A stretch of 64,000 bases of DNA from Pseudoalteromonas piscicida (lineage in GTDB: Bacteria > Pseudomonadota > Gammaproteobacteria > Enterobacterales > Alteromonadaceae), in the NCBI RefSeq assembly GCF_002744175.1, contig NZ_NKHF01000028.1, positions 1-64,000 on the forward strand. The letters run 5' to 3'. Positions 52,881 through 63,076 of the stretch are shown in pieces. Below the pieces are notes generated by a model. It was given only the letters and a program-made list of their open reading frames with translations. It searched no databases and had not been told where the DNA came from. The position numbers were made by a program, and so were the translations under genes. Within the stretch, counting starts at the first letter, position 1. Every line of letters begins with the position of its first letter.

Positions 52881-54456
52881 ATGCTCGAGAAAAATAATCG
52901 TCAAGGAAGCTTGTGAAGTCGACCGTATCACTAGCCCTTACCGCAGCTTCATCCTCAAATGACTGACGCGCAAATGTTGCAAGTGTCGTTTCATCATAAT
53001 AGCGATAGTTGATATTTTGATGAAGTTGCTTATATGTATTTGCCAGCTCAAGACCCATTGAACCCTGTTCTAAGGTACGGCTTTTTAGCTGCGACAACAA
53101 CTGCCCAGAAAAAGTTAACGCTGGATTCTCTATTGCTTGTGCTAGCTTTTCAATCGTTTCTACATAAACAGATTTACCGCAGCTTGCATCAAGCATCTTT
53201 GCAACACCACGTAAATCCGCAAAGATCTCCGTGCCCCACTGTTTCACCGTAACCGCAGCTTCGCCTTTGATAAGCTCCAGCGCAGTGCAACGACCTTGAT
53301 TAACCACTTTGTGTAGATTCTCACCTGCCAGTTTTTGCGCTGCAAAAGTCAGCTCAGGACTAGGCTTTAGCAAACAATATGCTAAGAACACATCTAGGAA
53401 ATAAATCTGCTCAAGGCTAATACCCGTATGTTCAAATGGGTTAACATCCAACGCTCGGATCTCGATATATTCAATACCACCGCGCTCAAGTGCCTGAGTT
53501 GGCGTTTCCCCTGAGTTGGCATTACGCTTTGGTCGAATGGGTGAGTAAAATTCATTTTCAATCTGTAATATATTGCGGTTTAACTGCTTTGGCTCAGCCG
53601 CGCGATAATCCGGGATTTCATGATATAGATCCGAACGACAACGAATAGCCTGTCTCAGTCCAGCAATGTATTCATCTAAATCGTTATACATGACTTTTAG
53701 CGAGCTTTGCGCACTGTTAGTGTAGCCAAGATCACCAAGTCGTAATGCAGTTCCGTACTCAAGATAGATAGAACCATTTTCTAACTTGCTAAACGGCAAG
53801 TCACTTTTCTTACCTTGTAAGAACGAGGGACAGAGTGCTGGCGATGCGCCGAACAAGTAGCTGATCAGCCACATTTCTCGTTTAAAGTTACGAATAAGGC
53901 CTAAATACTGCTGAGAAATAAACGTCTGCTGCGGTTGCTCATCTTCTACCATTGCTTGCAGGCTTTGCCATACTTGCTCAGGAAAAGAGATATTAAAGTG
54001 CACTCCAGCTATCGCCTGCATCATACTGCCATAGCGATTTTTGAGTCCTTCTCGATACAAGGTTTTCATTTTACCAATGTTAGAAGTACCAAACTGTGCC
54101 AGCACGATGTCTTCTTCATCCTCAATGAAGCATGGCATAGACAAAGGCCATAATAATTCATCGCCCATATTGGCTAGCGTAAACTTCTGTAGATCAGAAA
54201 GTTGCGCCAACGTCTCTTCAGGGTCCTCACTAACTGGTGTAATAAACTCTAATAAAGACTCAGAAAAATCCGTTGTAATATGGCCATTGGTCAGTGCGTG
54301 GCCCGTTTTTTCTGGATGTGGAGTTTTAGCAATTTTTCCCGACCCTTGGATCCGTAATGCCTCTCGTTCGATACCTCTTTTGATACCTTTGAAAACGCCG
54401 CGATATGCGTCGTCAGACAACAAGTCTAACTTAGTGTTTAAGTCTAATTGTTTCAA
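52879..54456 (-). CDS. gshA: Glutamate-cysteine ligase
   Basis: Catalyses the first, ATP-dependent step of glutathione synthesis. From TTG 54456, eight bases after GAGGAAG, it is 525 aa. E. coli gshA also starts with TTG. Family motifs: GIKRGIEREALRIQ, HITTDFSESLLEFITPV, MPCFIEDEEDI and YIEIRALDVNPFEHTGI. A TTG at 54489 is in frame but would place the ribosome-binding site inside the gene. Confidence 0.95.
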   Translation of the reverse strand: MKQLDLNTKLDLLSDDAYRGVFKGIKRGIEREALRIQGSGKIAKTPHPEKTGHALTNGHITTDFSESLLEFITPVSEDPEETLAQLSDLQKFTLANMGDELLWPLSMPCFIEDEEDIVLAQFGTSNIGKMKTLYREGLKNRYGSMMQAIAGVHFNISFPEQVWQSLQAMVEDEQPQQTFISQQYLGLIRNFKREMWLISYLFGASPALCPSFLQGKKSDLPFSKLENGSIYLEYGTALRLGDLGYTNSAQSSLKVMYNDLDEYIAGLRQAIRCRSDLYHEIPDYRAAEPKQLNRNILQIENEFYSPIRPKRNANSGETPTQALERGGIEYIEIRALDVNPFEHTGISLEQIYFLDVFLAYCLLKPSPELTFAAQKLAGENLHKVVNQGRCTALELIKGEAAVTVKQWGTEIFADLRGVAKMLDASCGKSVYVETIEKLAQAIENPALTFSGQLLSQLKSRTLEQGSMGLELANTYKQLHQNINYRYYDETTLATFARQSFEDEAAVRASDTVDFTSFLDDYFSRA

Positions 54457-54572
54457 AAATTCTTCCTCGAACCTACAGGCCAATTTCAAGTTTATGGGGT
54501 CGAAACCAAATTATACCAAGTGTATTTATAAAATGAGTGACTTTAACCATAAAACCACGTCAGATAACCTAC

Positions 54573-55508
54573 TTAGGCCTTAATAATAACCTTGCCAACA
54601 TGCTCAGCATTTTCCATACAGCTATGAGCCAGTGCGATATCAGCCATGGCAAAATAATGACTTACATTGATGCTGATTTTGCCAGCTTGATACGCCTGAT
54701 ACAAATATTTAAGATCGTCCAAATTGGCAGCAACTAACATCCCCTCAGCCGTTACTCCCCCCGCCATCGCTTGCTCACAGACCTTTTCCTTGGTTACCGT
54801 GGGGATCGTAACTAGGTGAGAACCGGGGCTGAGCGCCGTTAAACACTGTAGTGCAATATCGCCACCAATTAAGTCTAGTAGGTCACATTGTTGCTGGCGC
54901 TGATAAAAATCATCATAACTGATGGCTGTCACCTTGAGTTCGGCTAACAACGAATGCTCTGGGCGTGTAGACACCGCAACAACCTTTCGGCCTTGAAGCT
55001 GAGCAAGTTGAATAGCCAAATGCCCAACCCCACCCGTTGGCGCGAGTATATACAGAGGACGTTCTGTGTCTGTAAACTTATCAAGCGCCTGTTTGGCGGT
55101 CAGGCCCGCTAAACATAGACCCGAGACGGCGTCATTTTCTTGCACTGAAACTGCCAATAATTCGGCTTCATTTGCGGTGATATAATCACTATAGGTGCCA
55201 GGGTTACTTGCGAACCCAACCATACCGATAACATGTTGTCCCACTTGAAATTGCGAGTGTGAAGCAAACACTTCCACCACCTCGCCATACAAGTCGTATC
55301 CTAGCGGGAGAAAGGCATCAGCATCTTTTTGTGCCGCAACATAACCTAACCCTTGTCTTGTTTTGATTTCAATAGGATTGACGCTCGTGCTCAATACTTT
55401 TACCCGTACTTGAGCGGCGCTGAGAGGTGGGCAAGCCCGTGTGACACAACAAAGCTGGGTATTATCACCGAATTCGTAAACGCCGTAAGTGGTTGCTTCA
55501 TTTATCAT
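54573..55508 (-). CDS. MDR-family quinone oxidoreductase/alcohol dehydrogenase
   Basis: A 311 aa NADPH-dependent medium-chain reductase. The N-terminal GroES-like domain has LSTSVNPIEIKTRQGLGY. The Rossmann motif is APTGGVGHLAIQLAQLQGRK at about residue 152. The zinc-ligand cysteines of classical alcohol dehydrogenases are absent, which points to the quinone oxidoreductase branch. It is a single gene between gshA and clpB. Substrate unknown. Confidence 0.88.
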   Translation of the reverse strand: MINEATTYGVYEFGDNTQLCCVTRACPPLSAAQVRVKVLSTSVNPIEIKTRQGLGYVAAQKDADAFLPLGYDLYGEVVEVFASHSQFQVGQHVIGMVGFASNPGTYSDYITANEAELLAVSVQENDAVSGLCLAGLTAKQALDKFTDTERPLYILAPTGGVGHLAIQLAQLQGRKVVAVSTRPEHSLLAELKVTAISYDDFYQRQQQCDLLDLIGGDIALQCLTALSPGSHLVTIPTVTKEKVCEQAMAGGVTAEGMLVAANLDDLKYLYQAYQAGKISINVSHYFAMADIALAHSCMENAEHVGKVIIKA

Positions 55509-55586
55509 CAGTTTTTCTAAAAGGCAAAGTGATTATCTTGTTAGAATACGCGAAAAGGTAAACACTTTGAAGCGTTTACGATAATG

Positions 55587-55623
55587 AAAAGGCGCGCTTG
55601 CCAAAGCTCTGCAAGCGCGCCTT
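55587..55623 (-). terminator. clpB terminator
   Basis: AAGGCGCGCTTGC/GCAAGCGCGCCTT makes a 13 bp stem with a nine-base loop. On the minus strand it is followed by TTTTC, 25 bp beyond the clpB stop. Confidence 0.88.
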
Positions 55624-55647
55624 ATTTAGCCTATGCTCAGGCATCTA

Positions 55648-58221
55648 TCAATGATTGAAAACGATTTGGTCGTCAACAACATCGACTTTGATGGTATCTC
55701 CCGTGACAAATTTACCTTGTAGTAAGTCTTGTGCCAGTGGATTTTCAATATACTGTTGCACCGCACGTTTCAAAGGACGCGCGCCATACACTGGGTCAAA
55801 CCCACTTGCAGCTATTTTATCAAGCGCAGCATCTGTGAGCTCAAGTGCGAAACCTTTTTCTGTTAGGCGTTTACTCAAGCGCTCTAACTGAATACTCGCG
55901 ATCTCTTTAATATGCTCATTGATCAGCGGGTGGAACACCACAGTTTCATCGATCCGGTTAATAAACTCAGGCCTAAACTGGTTTGCCAATACCGCCATAA
56001 CTCGCTCTTTAAGCGTCGCGTAATCATTACTCCCTGCCTGCTCTTGGATCACATCCGATCCTAAGTTTGAGGTCATGATGACCACCGCATTTTTAAAGTC
56101 AACGGTACGCCCTTGTCCGTCGGTCAAGCGGCCATCGTCCAACACCTGAAGTAAAATATTAAACACATCTGGATGTGCTTTTTCGACTTCATCCAGCAAG
56201 ATCACAGAATAAGGGCGGCGGCGAACCGCTTCTGTTAAATAGCCCCCTTCTTCATAACCGACATAGCCTGGAGGTGCACCAACCAAACGTGCAACAGAGT
56301 GCTTTTCCATAAATTCTGACATATCAATCCGCACCATGGCGTCTTCCGTGTCAAACATAAAGTTGGCTAACGCTTTGGTCAGCTCCGTTTTACCTACACC
56401 GGTTGGACCTAAGAATAAAAACGACCCAATTGGACGGTTAGGATCCGCAAGCCCAGCTCGAGAGCGGCGAATAGCATTGGCAACCGCATTCACGGCTTCA
56501 TCTTGGCCAATGACCTTTTTATGGAGCTCATCTTCCATTTGCAGTAATTTTTCACGCTCACCTTGAAGCATTTTAGCCACAGGGATCCCAGTCCAGCGCG
56601 ATAGTATTTCTGCAATTTCATCTTCCCCCACTTGATTCTTAAGCAAGCTCATTTCTTGCATTTCCGCTTGCGATGCAAGGTCAAGTTTGCGTTCAAGCTC
56701 TGGGATCCGACCGTATTGTAGCTCTGACATCCGTTGCAGATCGCTTGCACGACGTGCCACTTCTAAGTCTAAACGTGCCTGCTCTAACTCCGCTTTAATT
56801 ACCTGCGTGCCTTGAAGTGAGGCTTTTTCAGCATTCCACACTTCATCGAGCTCTCGATACTCAACTTCTAATTCGTTGATCAGCGTCTGCATTTCTGTGC
56901 GGCGTTTTTGGCTCGCTTCGTCTTTCTCTTTCGCCAACGCATTATCTTCTAACTTCAGTTGAATAATACGGCGCTCTAGTCTGTCTAATTGCTCTGGTTT
57001 TGAGTCAATTTGTAGTCGAATTGAGGAGCCGGCTTCATCAATTAAGTCGATGGCTTTGTCGGGAAGTTGCCTGTCTGAAATATAACGATGCGACAAATTA
57101 GCCGCGGCAACGATAGCGGGGTCGGTTATATCAACCGAGTGATGGAGCTCGTAGCGTTCTTTTAACCCCCGCAGTATCGCAATGGTGTCTTCTACTGTTG
57201 GCTCAGCCACAAATACTTTTTGGAAACGACGCTCAAGTGCGGCATCTTTTTCAATGTATTGACGATACTCATCGAGCGTTGTAGCCCCGACACAGTGAAG
57301 CTCACCACGGGCAAGTGCAGGTTTTAGCATGTTACCCGCATCCATTGCCCCGTCTGTTTTGCCAGCACCCACCATAGTGTGAATTTCGTCGATAAAGAGA
57401 ATAACTTGCCCTTCTTCTTTGGCAAGCTCATTTAATACTGACTTTAAACGTTCTTCAAATTCACCACGGTATTTAGCACCTGCAACTAAAGCGCCCATAT
57501 CTAGCGATAGTACGCGCTTACTCTTCAACCCTTCTGGGACCTCGCCGTTAATGATCCGCTGTGCTAATCCCTCTACAATCGCTGTTTTACCAACACCTGG
57601 TTCACCGATAAGCACAGGGTTGTTTTTAGTGCGTCGTTGTAGCACTTGAATCGTACGACGGATCTCATCATCGCGACCAATTACAGGGTCTAACTTGCCC
57701 TGCTCCGCTCGTTCAGTAAGGTCAATGGTGAATTTCTCTAGCGCTTGACGCGTATCTTCCGCATTTGGGTCGTCCACTTTTTGCCCACCTCGAATAGCCT
57801 TAATGGCTTGCTCGATTTTAGGCTGGGTGATGTTCAGTGCCTTAAAAATTTCCCCTAAAGGACCTTTATCTTCGCAAGCTGCAAATACAAACAGCTCGCT
57901 AGAAATATATTTGTCTTTACGCTTTTGGGCGTACTTATCACATAGATTGATCAGTGAAATAAGATTATTGGAAAGTTGCACATCGCCACCAACACCTTCT
58001 ACTTTGAAAAGCTTTTCAATGGCTTGTGATAGCTTAGTGTTCAGTTCGTCGGCACTGACGCCTGCTTGTGCCAACAGTGCTCGCACACTTGAGCCACTTT
58101 GCTGAAGCAAAGCGTACATTAAGTGAACAGGTTCAATAAATTGATGATCGCGCCCAAGCGCTAATGACTGCGCGTCGGAAAGCGCAGCTTGAAACTTGCT
58201 TGTAAATCTATCTAAACGCAT
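55648..58221 (-). CDS. clpB: ClpB disaggregase chaperone
   Basis: A hexameric AAA+ ATPase that dissolves protein aggregates with DnaK. The 857 aa product has the Clp N domain (1-145), NBD1 with [17 protein letters not shown] near 206, and the M-domain coiled coil (about 400-520). NBD2 has [17 protein letters not shown] near 605 and [14 protein letters not shown]. All Walker A and B and arginine-finger regions appear intact. It lies downstream of rluD-pgeF as in E. coli, with its own heat-shock-like promoter. Confidence 0.98.
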   Translation of the reverse strand: MRLDRFTSKFQAALSDAQSLALGRDHQFIEPVHLMYALLQQSGSSVRALLAQAGVSADELNTKLSQAIEKLFKVEGVGGDVQLSNNLISLINLCDKYAQKRKDKYISSELFVFAACEDKGPLGEIFKALNITQPKIEQAIKAIRGGQKVDDPNAEDTRQALEKFTIDLTERAEQGKLDPVIGRDDEIRRTIQVLQRRTKNNPVLIGEPGVGKTAIVEGLAQRIINGEVPEGLKSKRVLSLDMGALVAGAKYRGEFEERLKSVLNELAKEEGQVILFIDEIHTMVGAGKTDGAMDAGNMLKPALARGELHCVGATTLDEYRQYIEKDAALERRFQKVFVAEPTVEDTIAILRGLKERYELHHSVDITDPAIVAAANLSHRYISDRQLPDKAIDLIDEAGSSIRLQIDSKPEQLDRLERRIIQLKLEDNALAKEKDEASQKRRTEMQTLINELEVEYRELDEVWNAEKASLQGTQVIKAELEQARLDLEVARRASDLQRMSELQYGRIPELERKLDLASQAEMQEMSLLKNQVGEDEIAEILSRWTGIPVAKMLQGEREKLLQMEDELHKKVIGQDEAVNAVANAIRRSRAGLADPNRPIGSFLFLGPTGVGKTELTKALANFMFDTEDAMVRIDMSEFMEKHSVARLVGAPPGYVGYEEGGYLTEAVRRRPYSVILLDEVEKAHPDVFNILLQVLDDGRLTDGQGRTVDFKNAVVIMTSNLGSDVIQEQAGSNDYATLKERVMAVLANQFRPEFINRIDETVVFHPLINEHIKEIASIQLERLSKRLTEKGFALELTDAALDKIAASGFDPVYGARPLKRAVQQYIENPLAQDLLQGKFVTGDTIKVDVVDDQIVFNH

Positions 58222-58257
58222 GATTTATTTACCCATATAAAATATCGAATTACTTTA

Positions 58258-58287
58258 TTTATGGGTATTAACTGAACGAAGATCAAG
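58258..58287 (-). promoter_or_regulatory. Sigma-32-like heat-shock promoter of clpB
   Basis: On the minus strand CTTGAT (58287-58282), 15 bp and ACCCATAAA (58266-58258) fit the sigma-32 consensus CTTGAAA and CCCCATNTA with one mismatch in each core. It lies 37 bp before the clpB ATG, in the gap after pgeF. Confidence 0.6.
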
Positions 58288-58311
58288 CGTTAAAGTAATA
58301 ATTTAACCTGA

Positions 58312-59028
58312 TTATTTGCGCCAAATCAAAGTCGCCATGCGACCCGTTGTTTTATCTCTGCGATACGAAAAGTAGTGCTCAGGCATACTGACCGTACAGT
58401 GTTTTTCACCATAACAGTCTGTTACTCCCTGCTCTGCCAACAGCGCCTCTGCCAGTGCAAAAATATTACCAAGATACTTGCCTGCTTTTGTGGCCGTAAA
58501 CGCCGTACTTCTTTGTGCCCCAAAGGCCTGTACTACGTCTTCACCCACTTCAAAAGCATCCGGCCCTATCGCAGGGCCAAACCATGCACAGATTTCTTCA
58601 GGGGCACACTGAAACTTAGCCAGCGTTTTAGCAATAATTCCAGCAGCGAGCGGCTTCCAGCCACCATGAATAGCCGCCACTTCCTCACCATTTTTTGATG
58701 CAAGCAAAATAGGCAGACAATCGGCTGTCATAATAGCCAAGGGAGCTTGACGCTGACGTGTGTAAAGCGCATCGGCTTGATGAACCTGAGCCACTTCAAA
58801 CTGCTCGTCAACCACAACCACCTCAGCGCCGTGGACTTGCTCAAGCCATACGATGGGGTTGGCAACGTAGCCATGCAAAATTCGACGGTTCTCTGCAACA
58901 TGCTCGGCGTTATCACCCACATGAAAGGCAAGATTCAAGCTGTCGAAAGGCGGTAAAGAAACACCGCCTTCGCGCGTTGTCGATAATGTCCCAACGAGTT
59001 GGGAAAGTGGCCACTGAGCAAGCTGCAT
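58312..59028 (-). CDS. pgeF: PgeF/YfiH multicopper-like purine nucleosidase (laccase-domain protein)
   Basis: A 238 aa protein of the DUF152/YfiH family, which removes misincorporated amino acids from peptidoglycan precursors or acts on purine nucleosides. The conserved ligands are the Cys in MTADCLPILL, His in AAIHGGWKPLAAGII and His in EQVHGAEVVVVDE. It starts one base after the rluD stop and is followed by clpB, the usual gammaproteobacterial order. Confidence 0.93.
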   Translation of the reverse strand: MQLAQWPLSQLVGTLSTTREGGVSLPPFDSLNLAFHVGDNAEHVAENRRILHGYVANPIVWLEQVHGAEVVVVDEQFEVAQVHQADALYTRQRQAPLAIMTADCLPILLASKNGEEVAAIHGGWKPLAAGIIAKTLAKFQCAPEEICAWFGPAIGPDAFEVGEDVVQAFGAQRSTAFTATKAGKYLGNIFALAEALLAEQGVTDCYGEKHCTVSMPEHYFSYRRDKTTGRMATLIWRK

Positions 59029-59029
59029 C

Positions 59030-60007
59030 TTATAACGTCAAATCCGGGTTTTCTTTGGTGTCTTCTCTTAGCGCTGCCACCAGCTTAACCATATCCTCTG
59101 GCACTGGCGCTTCCCATGTCATCATTTCACCACTGATCGGGTGAGCGATACTTAATTTTATAGCATGTAATGCCTGACGTTTAAACTCACGCAGCTGTTC
59201 TGTTAACCCAGCCGTTGCATTTCTCGGTGGGCGAGGACGTCCGCCATATAACTGATCGCCAATTAATGGATGATTTAAATACGCCATATGCACACGAATT
59301 TGGTGCGTTCTACCGGTTTCTAACCGTAAACGAAGGCGGGTGTGCGCTCGGAATTTCTCCGCTACACGATAGTGAGTGATTGCAGGCTTGCCCATCTCGT
59401 GTACTGCCATATGTGTACGCTTAGTCGCATGGCGGCCGATTGGTTTTTCAATCATACCACCGGCTGTCATGGTGCCATTACAAATCGCTTCATACTCACG
59501 AGTGAAGTTTTCGCGGGCCTGTAGGTTTTTCACCAAATGTGTTTGTGCTTGAATTGTTTTTGCAACGACCATCAAACCGGTTGTGTCTTTGTCGAGACGG
59601 TGAACGATACCCGCTCGCGGCACATTAATGATCTCAGGGTGATGGTGTAGTAATGCATTTAGCACCGTGCCATCTGGGTTACCAGCACCTGGATGAACCA
59701 CAAGCCCCATTGGCTTGTTTATCACTAGAATATCATCATCTTCATAGACGATATCTAAGTCTATATCTTGTGCTTCGTATTCGCGTTGTGCCTCGATTAC
59801 TGTTTCGATGGCGACGCTTTCACCCCCTAGCAGCTTTTCGCGAGGCGTGTTTAAAACTTCACCATCAACGGTGACTTTATCTTCAAGGATCCAAGTTTTT
59901 ATTCTGGAACGTGAAAAATCCGGGAACAATTGCGCCAATATTTGGTCTAGACGTTTACCACCGAGTTCGACTGGAACCTCCGCTTGGAGGGAAATTTGCT
60001 CTGACAT
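59030..60007 (-). CDS. rluD: 23S rRNA pseudouridine synthase RluD
   Basis: Makes pseudouridines 1911, 1915 and 1917 in helix 69 of 23S rRNA. The 325 aa product has an S4 domain (about 17-75; KRLDQILAQLFPDFSRSRIK) and the catalytic Asp in GIVHRLDKDTTGLMVVAK. It is divergent from bamD by 123 bp and first in the rluD-pgeF unit. Confidence 0.97.
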   Translation of the reverse strand: MSEQISLQAEVPVELGGKRLDQILAQLFPDFSRSRIKTWILEDKVTVDGEVLNTPREKLLGGESVAIETVIEAQREYEAQDIDLDIVYEDDDILVINKPMGLVVHPGAGNPDGTVLNALLHHHPEIINVPRAGIVHRLDKDTTGLMVVAKTIQAQTHLVKNLQARENFTREYEAICNGTMTAGGMIEKPIGRHATKRTHMAVHEMGKPAITHYRVAEKFRAHTRLRLRLETGRTHQIRVHMAYLNHPLIGDQLYGGRPRPPRNATAGLTEQLREFKRQALHAIKLSIAHPISGEMMTWEAPVPEDMVKLVAALREDTKENPDLTL

Positions 60008-60130
60008 CTGAAACTTTACCTAATTTACCAGTGCAAGCCGTGCTCGACTGGGTTAGAATCGTATAAATGCATAGTTTACTCGGTTTTGCCGAGTTGGCCT
60101 AGCCGAAGAAAACAAAGGTAGTAAAATAAA

Positions 60131-60895
60131 ATGATTAAAAATTTAAGGACACACGCCTTTAGGCTGGCGTTAGCCGCGTCTGTTTTAGGTTTGGCAGCCT
60201 GTTCATCCGCACCAGAACAAGAAGATATTGAACGCGTCCCGAACAAATCCGCCCAAGCACTTTATGAAGATGCAAAGCAAACTTTAGACTCTGGCCTATA
60301 CGCACGTGCCATTGAATTACTTGGCGCAATTAACGCCAGATACCCTTTTGGGCCATATGCAAGACAAGTTCAAATGGACTTAGTGTATGCTTATTATCAG
60401 ACAGGTAATACAGACCAAGCACTCGCCACGATTGACCGCTTTATTCGTTTGAATCCTAACCATAAAGACCTTGATTATATGTACTATATGCGTGGTCTAG
60501 TGAGTATTAAAGCTGATGAAAACGCGTTTCAAGAATATTTTGGCGTAGACCGAGCTGACAGAGATGCGAACCGCACTCGTGTTGCGTTTCAGGATTTGAC
60601 CACGCTGGTTAAGAACTACCCGAATAGTCCTTATGCACCAGAGGCAAAAAAACGTATTGTATGGCTATTAAATAAAATGGCCCGTTACGAACTTAAAGTA
60701 GCTGAATACTATTTTGAGCGTGAAGCCTATCTCGCTGCAGCAAACCGAGGTAAATATGTTGTTGAACACTACTCACAAAGCAGTTATTTGACACAAGCTT
60801 TTGATATCATGGAAAAGAGCTATCGTAAGCTGGGGTTACAGGATCTTGCAGATAACGTGAAAAAAGCTAAATCAGCTAACCCACGTAATAAATAA
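60131..60895 (+). CDS. bamD: BamD outer-membrane assembly lipoprotein
   Basis: An essential part of the BAM complex that inserts beta-barrel proteins. The 254 aa lipoprotein has lipobox LAAC at 21-24 and five TPR-like repeats (LYEDAKQTLDSGLYARAIEL, GPYARQVQMDLVYAYYQTGN, LDYMYYMRGL). It is divergent from rluD, as in E. coli. Confidence 0.97.
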   Translation: MIKNLRTHAFRLALAASVLGLAACSSAPEQEDIERVPNKSAQALYEDAKQTLDSGLYARAIELLGAINARYPFGPYARQVQMDLVYAYYQTGNTDQALATIDRFIRLNPNHKDLDYMYYMRGLVSIKADENAFQEYFGVDRADRDANRTRVAFQDLTTLVKNYPNSPYAPEAKKRIVWLLNKMARYELKVAEYYFEREAYLAAANRGKYVVEHYSQSSYLTQAFDIMEKSYRKLGLQDLADNVKKAKSANPRNK

Positions 60896-60906
60896 ACCTC
60901 TTATCA

Positions 60907-60933
60907 AGTCGCGACAGCACTGTGGTCGCGACT
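60907..60933. terminator. Hairpin between bamD and glnB
   Basis: AGTCGCGAC/GTCGCGACT makes a 9 bp perfect stem with a nine-base loop between convergent genes. The T-tract is missing, so it is only a probable terminator. Confidence 0.55.
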
Positions 60934-60956
60934 AATACTCTCTACAACTAGCTGCT

Positions 60957-61354
<398 letters not shown>

Positions 61355-61436
61355 ACAAAGACATTGAAAGTTGAGGCGAATTCACGCAATAATACTAATA
61401 TTAAATTATTAATTCTTTTTTGGTTGTGGGGCGGTA

Positions 61437-61973
61437 ATGAAACAATCAGCGGGTTTCAATCTGTTGGAGCTTATGATCACAATTGCAATTTTAGCGATTG
61501 TGCTCGCCATTTCGTTTAGCTTTGACGGCAACCTGCTGCAACGCAATCGAGCTGAGTCTTTTTTACAAGAGTTACAACGCAACATTGCCTTTGCTCGGGT
61601 CAAAGCCACCGCTTCTGACGAAATCGTAATTTTATGTCCCGCTCCACCTGCCAATATTCAAGCAAGAACGCCATTCGCCTGCCAAGATGACTGGGCTAAT
61701 AATCGCATTTCGGTGTTTGTAGACCGAAACAATGATGGCGCGTTTGACGCTGGTGACACCATCCACAGAACGATGGAGGTGGTAGACGATAATGACACTA
61801 TGGTGTTTTCTGGTGATAATCGTCTTAGATTCGATTCTAGTGGATTACTCAGTGGCTCAGCCACTGGTAATTTCACCTACTGTCCAGGTAGTGAGGATAA
61901 CAATCAACAACTCAGCGTATCTCAAGCAGGCACCGCATTATACCGAGGTGATACAGAAGACACCTGTGAGTAG
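61437..61973 (+). CDS. FimT/GspH-type minor pseudopilin
   Basis: A 178 aa type IV prepilin. The prepilin peptidase site is Gly6/Phe7 in MKQSAGFNLLELMITIAILA, with Glu at mature position 5 and a hydrophobic N-terminal helix. The C-terminal part (about 40-178) has the GspH/FimT fold pattern, with Cys pairs (LCPAPPANI, TYCPGSEDN). It is likely a minor pilin for pilus priming or DNA uptake. The next gene encodes a second such protein 84 bp on. Confidence 0.88.
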   Translation: MKQSAGFNLLELMITIAILAIVLAISFSFDGNLLQRNRAESFLQELQRNIAFARVKATASDEIVILCPAPPANIQARTPFACQDDWANNRISVFVDRNNDGAFDAGDTIHRTMEVVDDNDTMVFSGDNRLRFDSSGLLSGSATGNFTYCPGSEDNNQQLSVSQAGTALYRGDTEDTCE

Positions 61974-62057
61974 TGCTTGAAAGCTTTTCACCTTCCTTGC
62001 TTTTCATATAAAGCGCATTAAGCTTTGAGGTAAAGGTTAACGATCGAGGCAAAGGAT

Positions 62058-62564
62058 ATGCGTCGTCAACAAGGGTTTTCTTTGTTAGAAAGCATGGTGT
62101 GCATCACTATCGCAATAATTGTCAGTTATTTATCGCTGCCAAATCTTTCTTCTATATTCCAATTCAATCGGCCACAAATAAAACTTGAAGCATTGCGCCG
62201 TGCCATTAATTTTGCTCGAATAAAAGCCGTGGCAAATGACGCAACAGTCACCTTGTGTCCACTTAAACAAAACCGCTGCAATAGACACGAATGGCACCAA
62301 CCGCTTACCGTGTTTGTTGATTATCGCCCAACTGGCGAGTTTTCTGGTGATGACTTTAAACTGGCCGTGTTTGAAGCAACAGAGCGAGGAGATAAGTTAA
62401 CGTATCCAAGACAGGCGATTATATTTCGTCGTTATGGTCATTTAGCCGGATTGTACAATGGTACATTTATTTATTGTAATAATGCCAACCCATCTGGATT
62501 GGCATTATCTGTAAGTTACACAGGCCGCACTACATTAAAAGATACCGATAAATGTAAGATGTAG
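62058..62564 (+). CDS. Second FimT/GspH-type minor pseudopilin
   Basis: A 168 aa prepilin starting MRRQQGFSLLESMVCITIAI, cleaved at Gly6/Phe7 with Glu5 in the mature protein. The C-terminal domain (RINFARIKAVANDATVTLCP-like, LYNGTFIYCNNANPSGLALS) matches the first protein at FARIKA and the Cys positions. The two are diverged tandem duplicates. It is convergent with pilE (75 bp gap). Confidence 0.87.
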   Translation: MRRQQGFSLLESMVCITIAIIVSYLSLPNLSSIFQFNRPQIKLEALRRAINFARIKAVANDATVTLCPLKQNRCNRHEWHQPLTVFVDYRPTGEFSGDDFKLAVFEATERGDKLTYPRQAIIFRRYGHLAGLYNGTFIYCNNANPSGLALSVSYTGRTTLKDTDKCKM

Positions 62565-62638
62565 ACCTTTAAAAAAACACGCTCGAACAAGTATATTAAA
62601 ACCTCAAAGGCCGAATAGGCCTCTTTCTCTTGCAAATA

Positions 62639-63076
62639 CTAACGCTCCCAGCAGCGGTCTATCTGGTCTTGATTTGTCTCTCCCGCGATACCACGTACAC
62701 CTAGCTCATCAATGGTGAACGCAGGGCAATCTTGGTCACCTTGAACGGGCCCTGCTGTGGCCGTTGCCACCACCCTAAATGTATCTGCCGTCACATTCTG
62801 TAAGGTAATCGTGAAATACCCATTCTCGGTCGTCGTAGGTACGCCTATCGCCTCCAAGTCATCGGAGTAGGCACGGTTATCTACAAAAAATTGCTCTTGC
62901 TTATTCGCAGCATCTAATAATAGGGTCATTGCATCTGCCCTTGCCCCTCTTCTTACATATTCAGTGTAATTTGGGTAAGCGATAGCCGATAGAATACCTA
63001 TAATAACAACAACGATCATTACCTCAATTAACGTAAACCCTTTCGTCGCAGAAACGTTAGACCTACTTTTTCTCAT
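62639..63076 (-). CDS. pilE: PilE-type type IV pilin
   Basis: From ATG 63076, eight bases after AGGGAAG, the product is 145 aa. The leader is MRKSRSNVSATKG, cut before FTLIEVMIVVVIIGILSAIA, with Glu5. The C-terminal disulfide loop runs from the Cys in GDQDCPAF to that in DQIDRCWER. A start at 63148 would add 24 residues overlapping pilY1 and has no ribosome-binding site. It overlaps the pilY1 end by 14 bp, so the two are in one operon. Confidence 0.92.
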   Translation of the reverse strand: MRKSRSNVSATKGFTLIEVMIVVVIIGILSAIAYPNYTEYVRRGARADAMTLLLDAANKQEQFFVDNRAYSDDLEAIGVPTTTENGYFTITLQNVTADTFRVVATATAGPVQGDQDCPAFTIDELGVRGIAGETNQDQIDRCWER

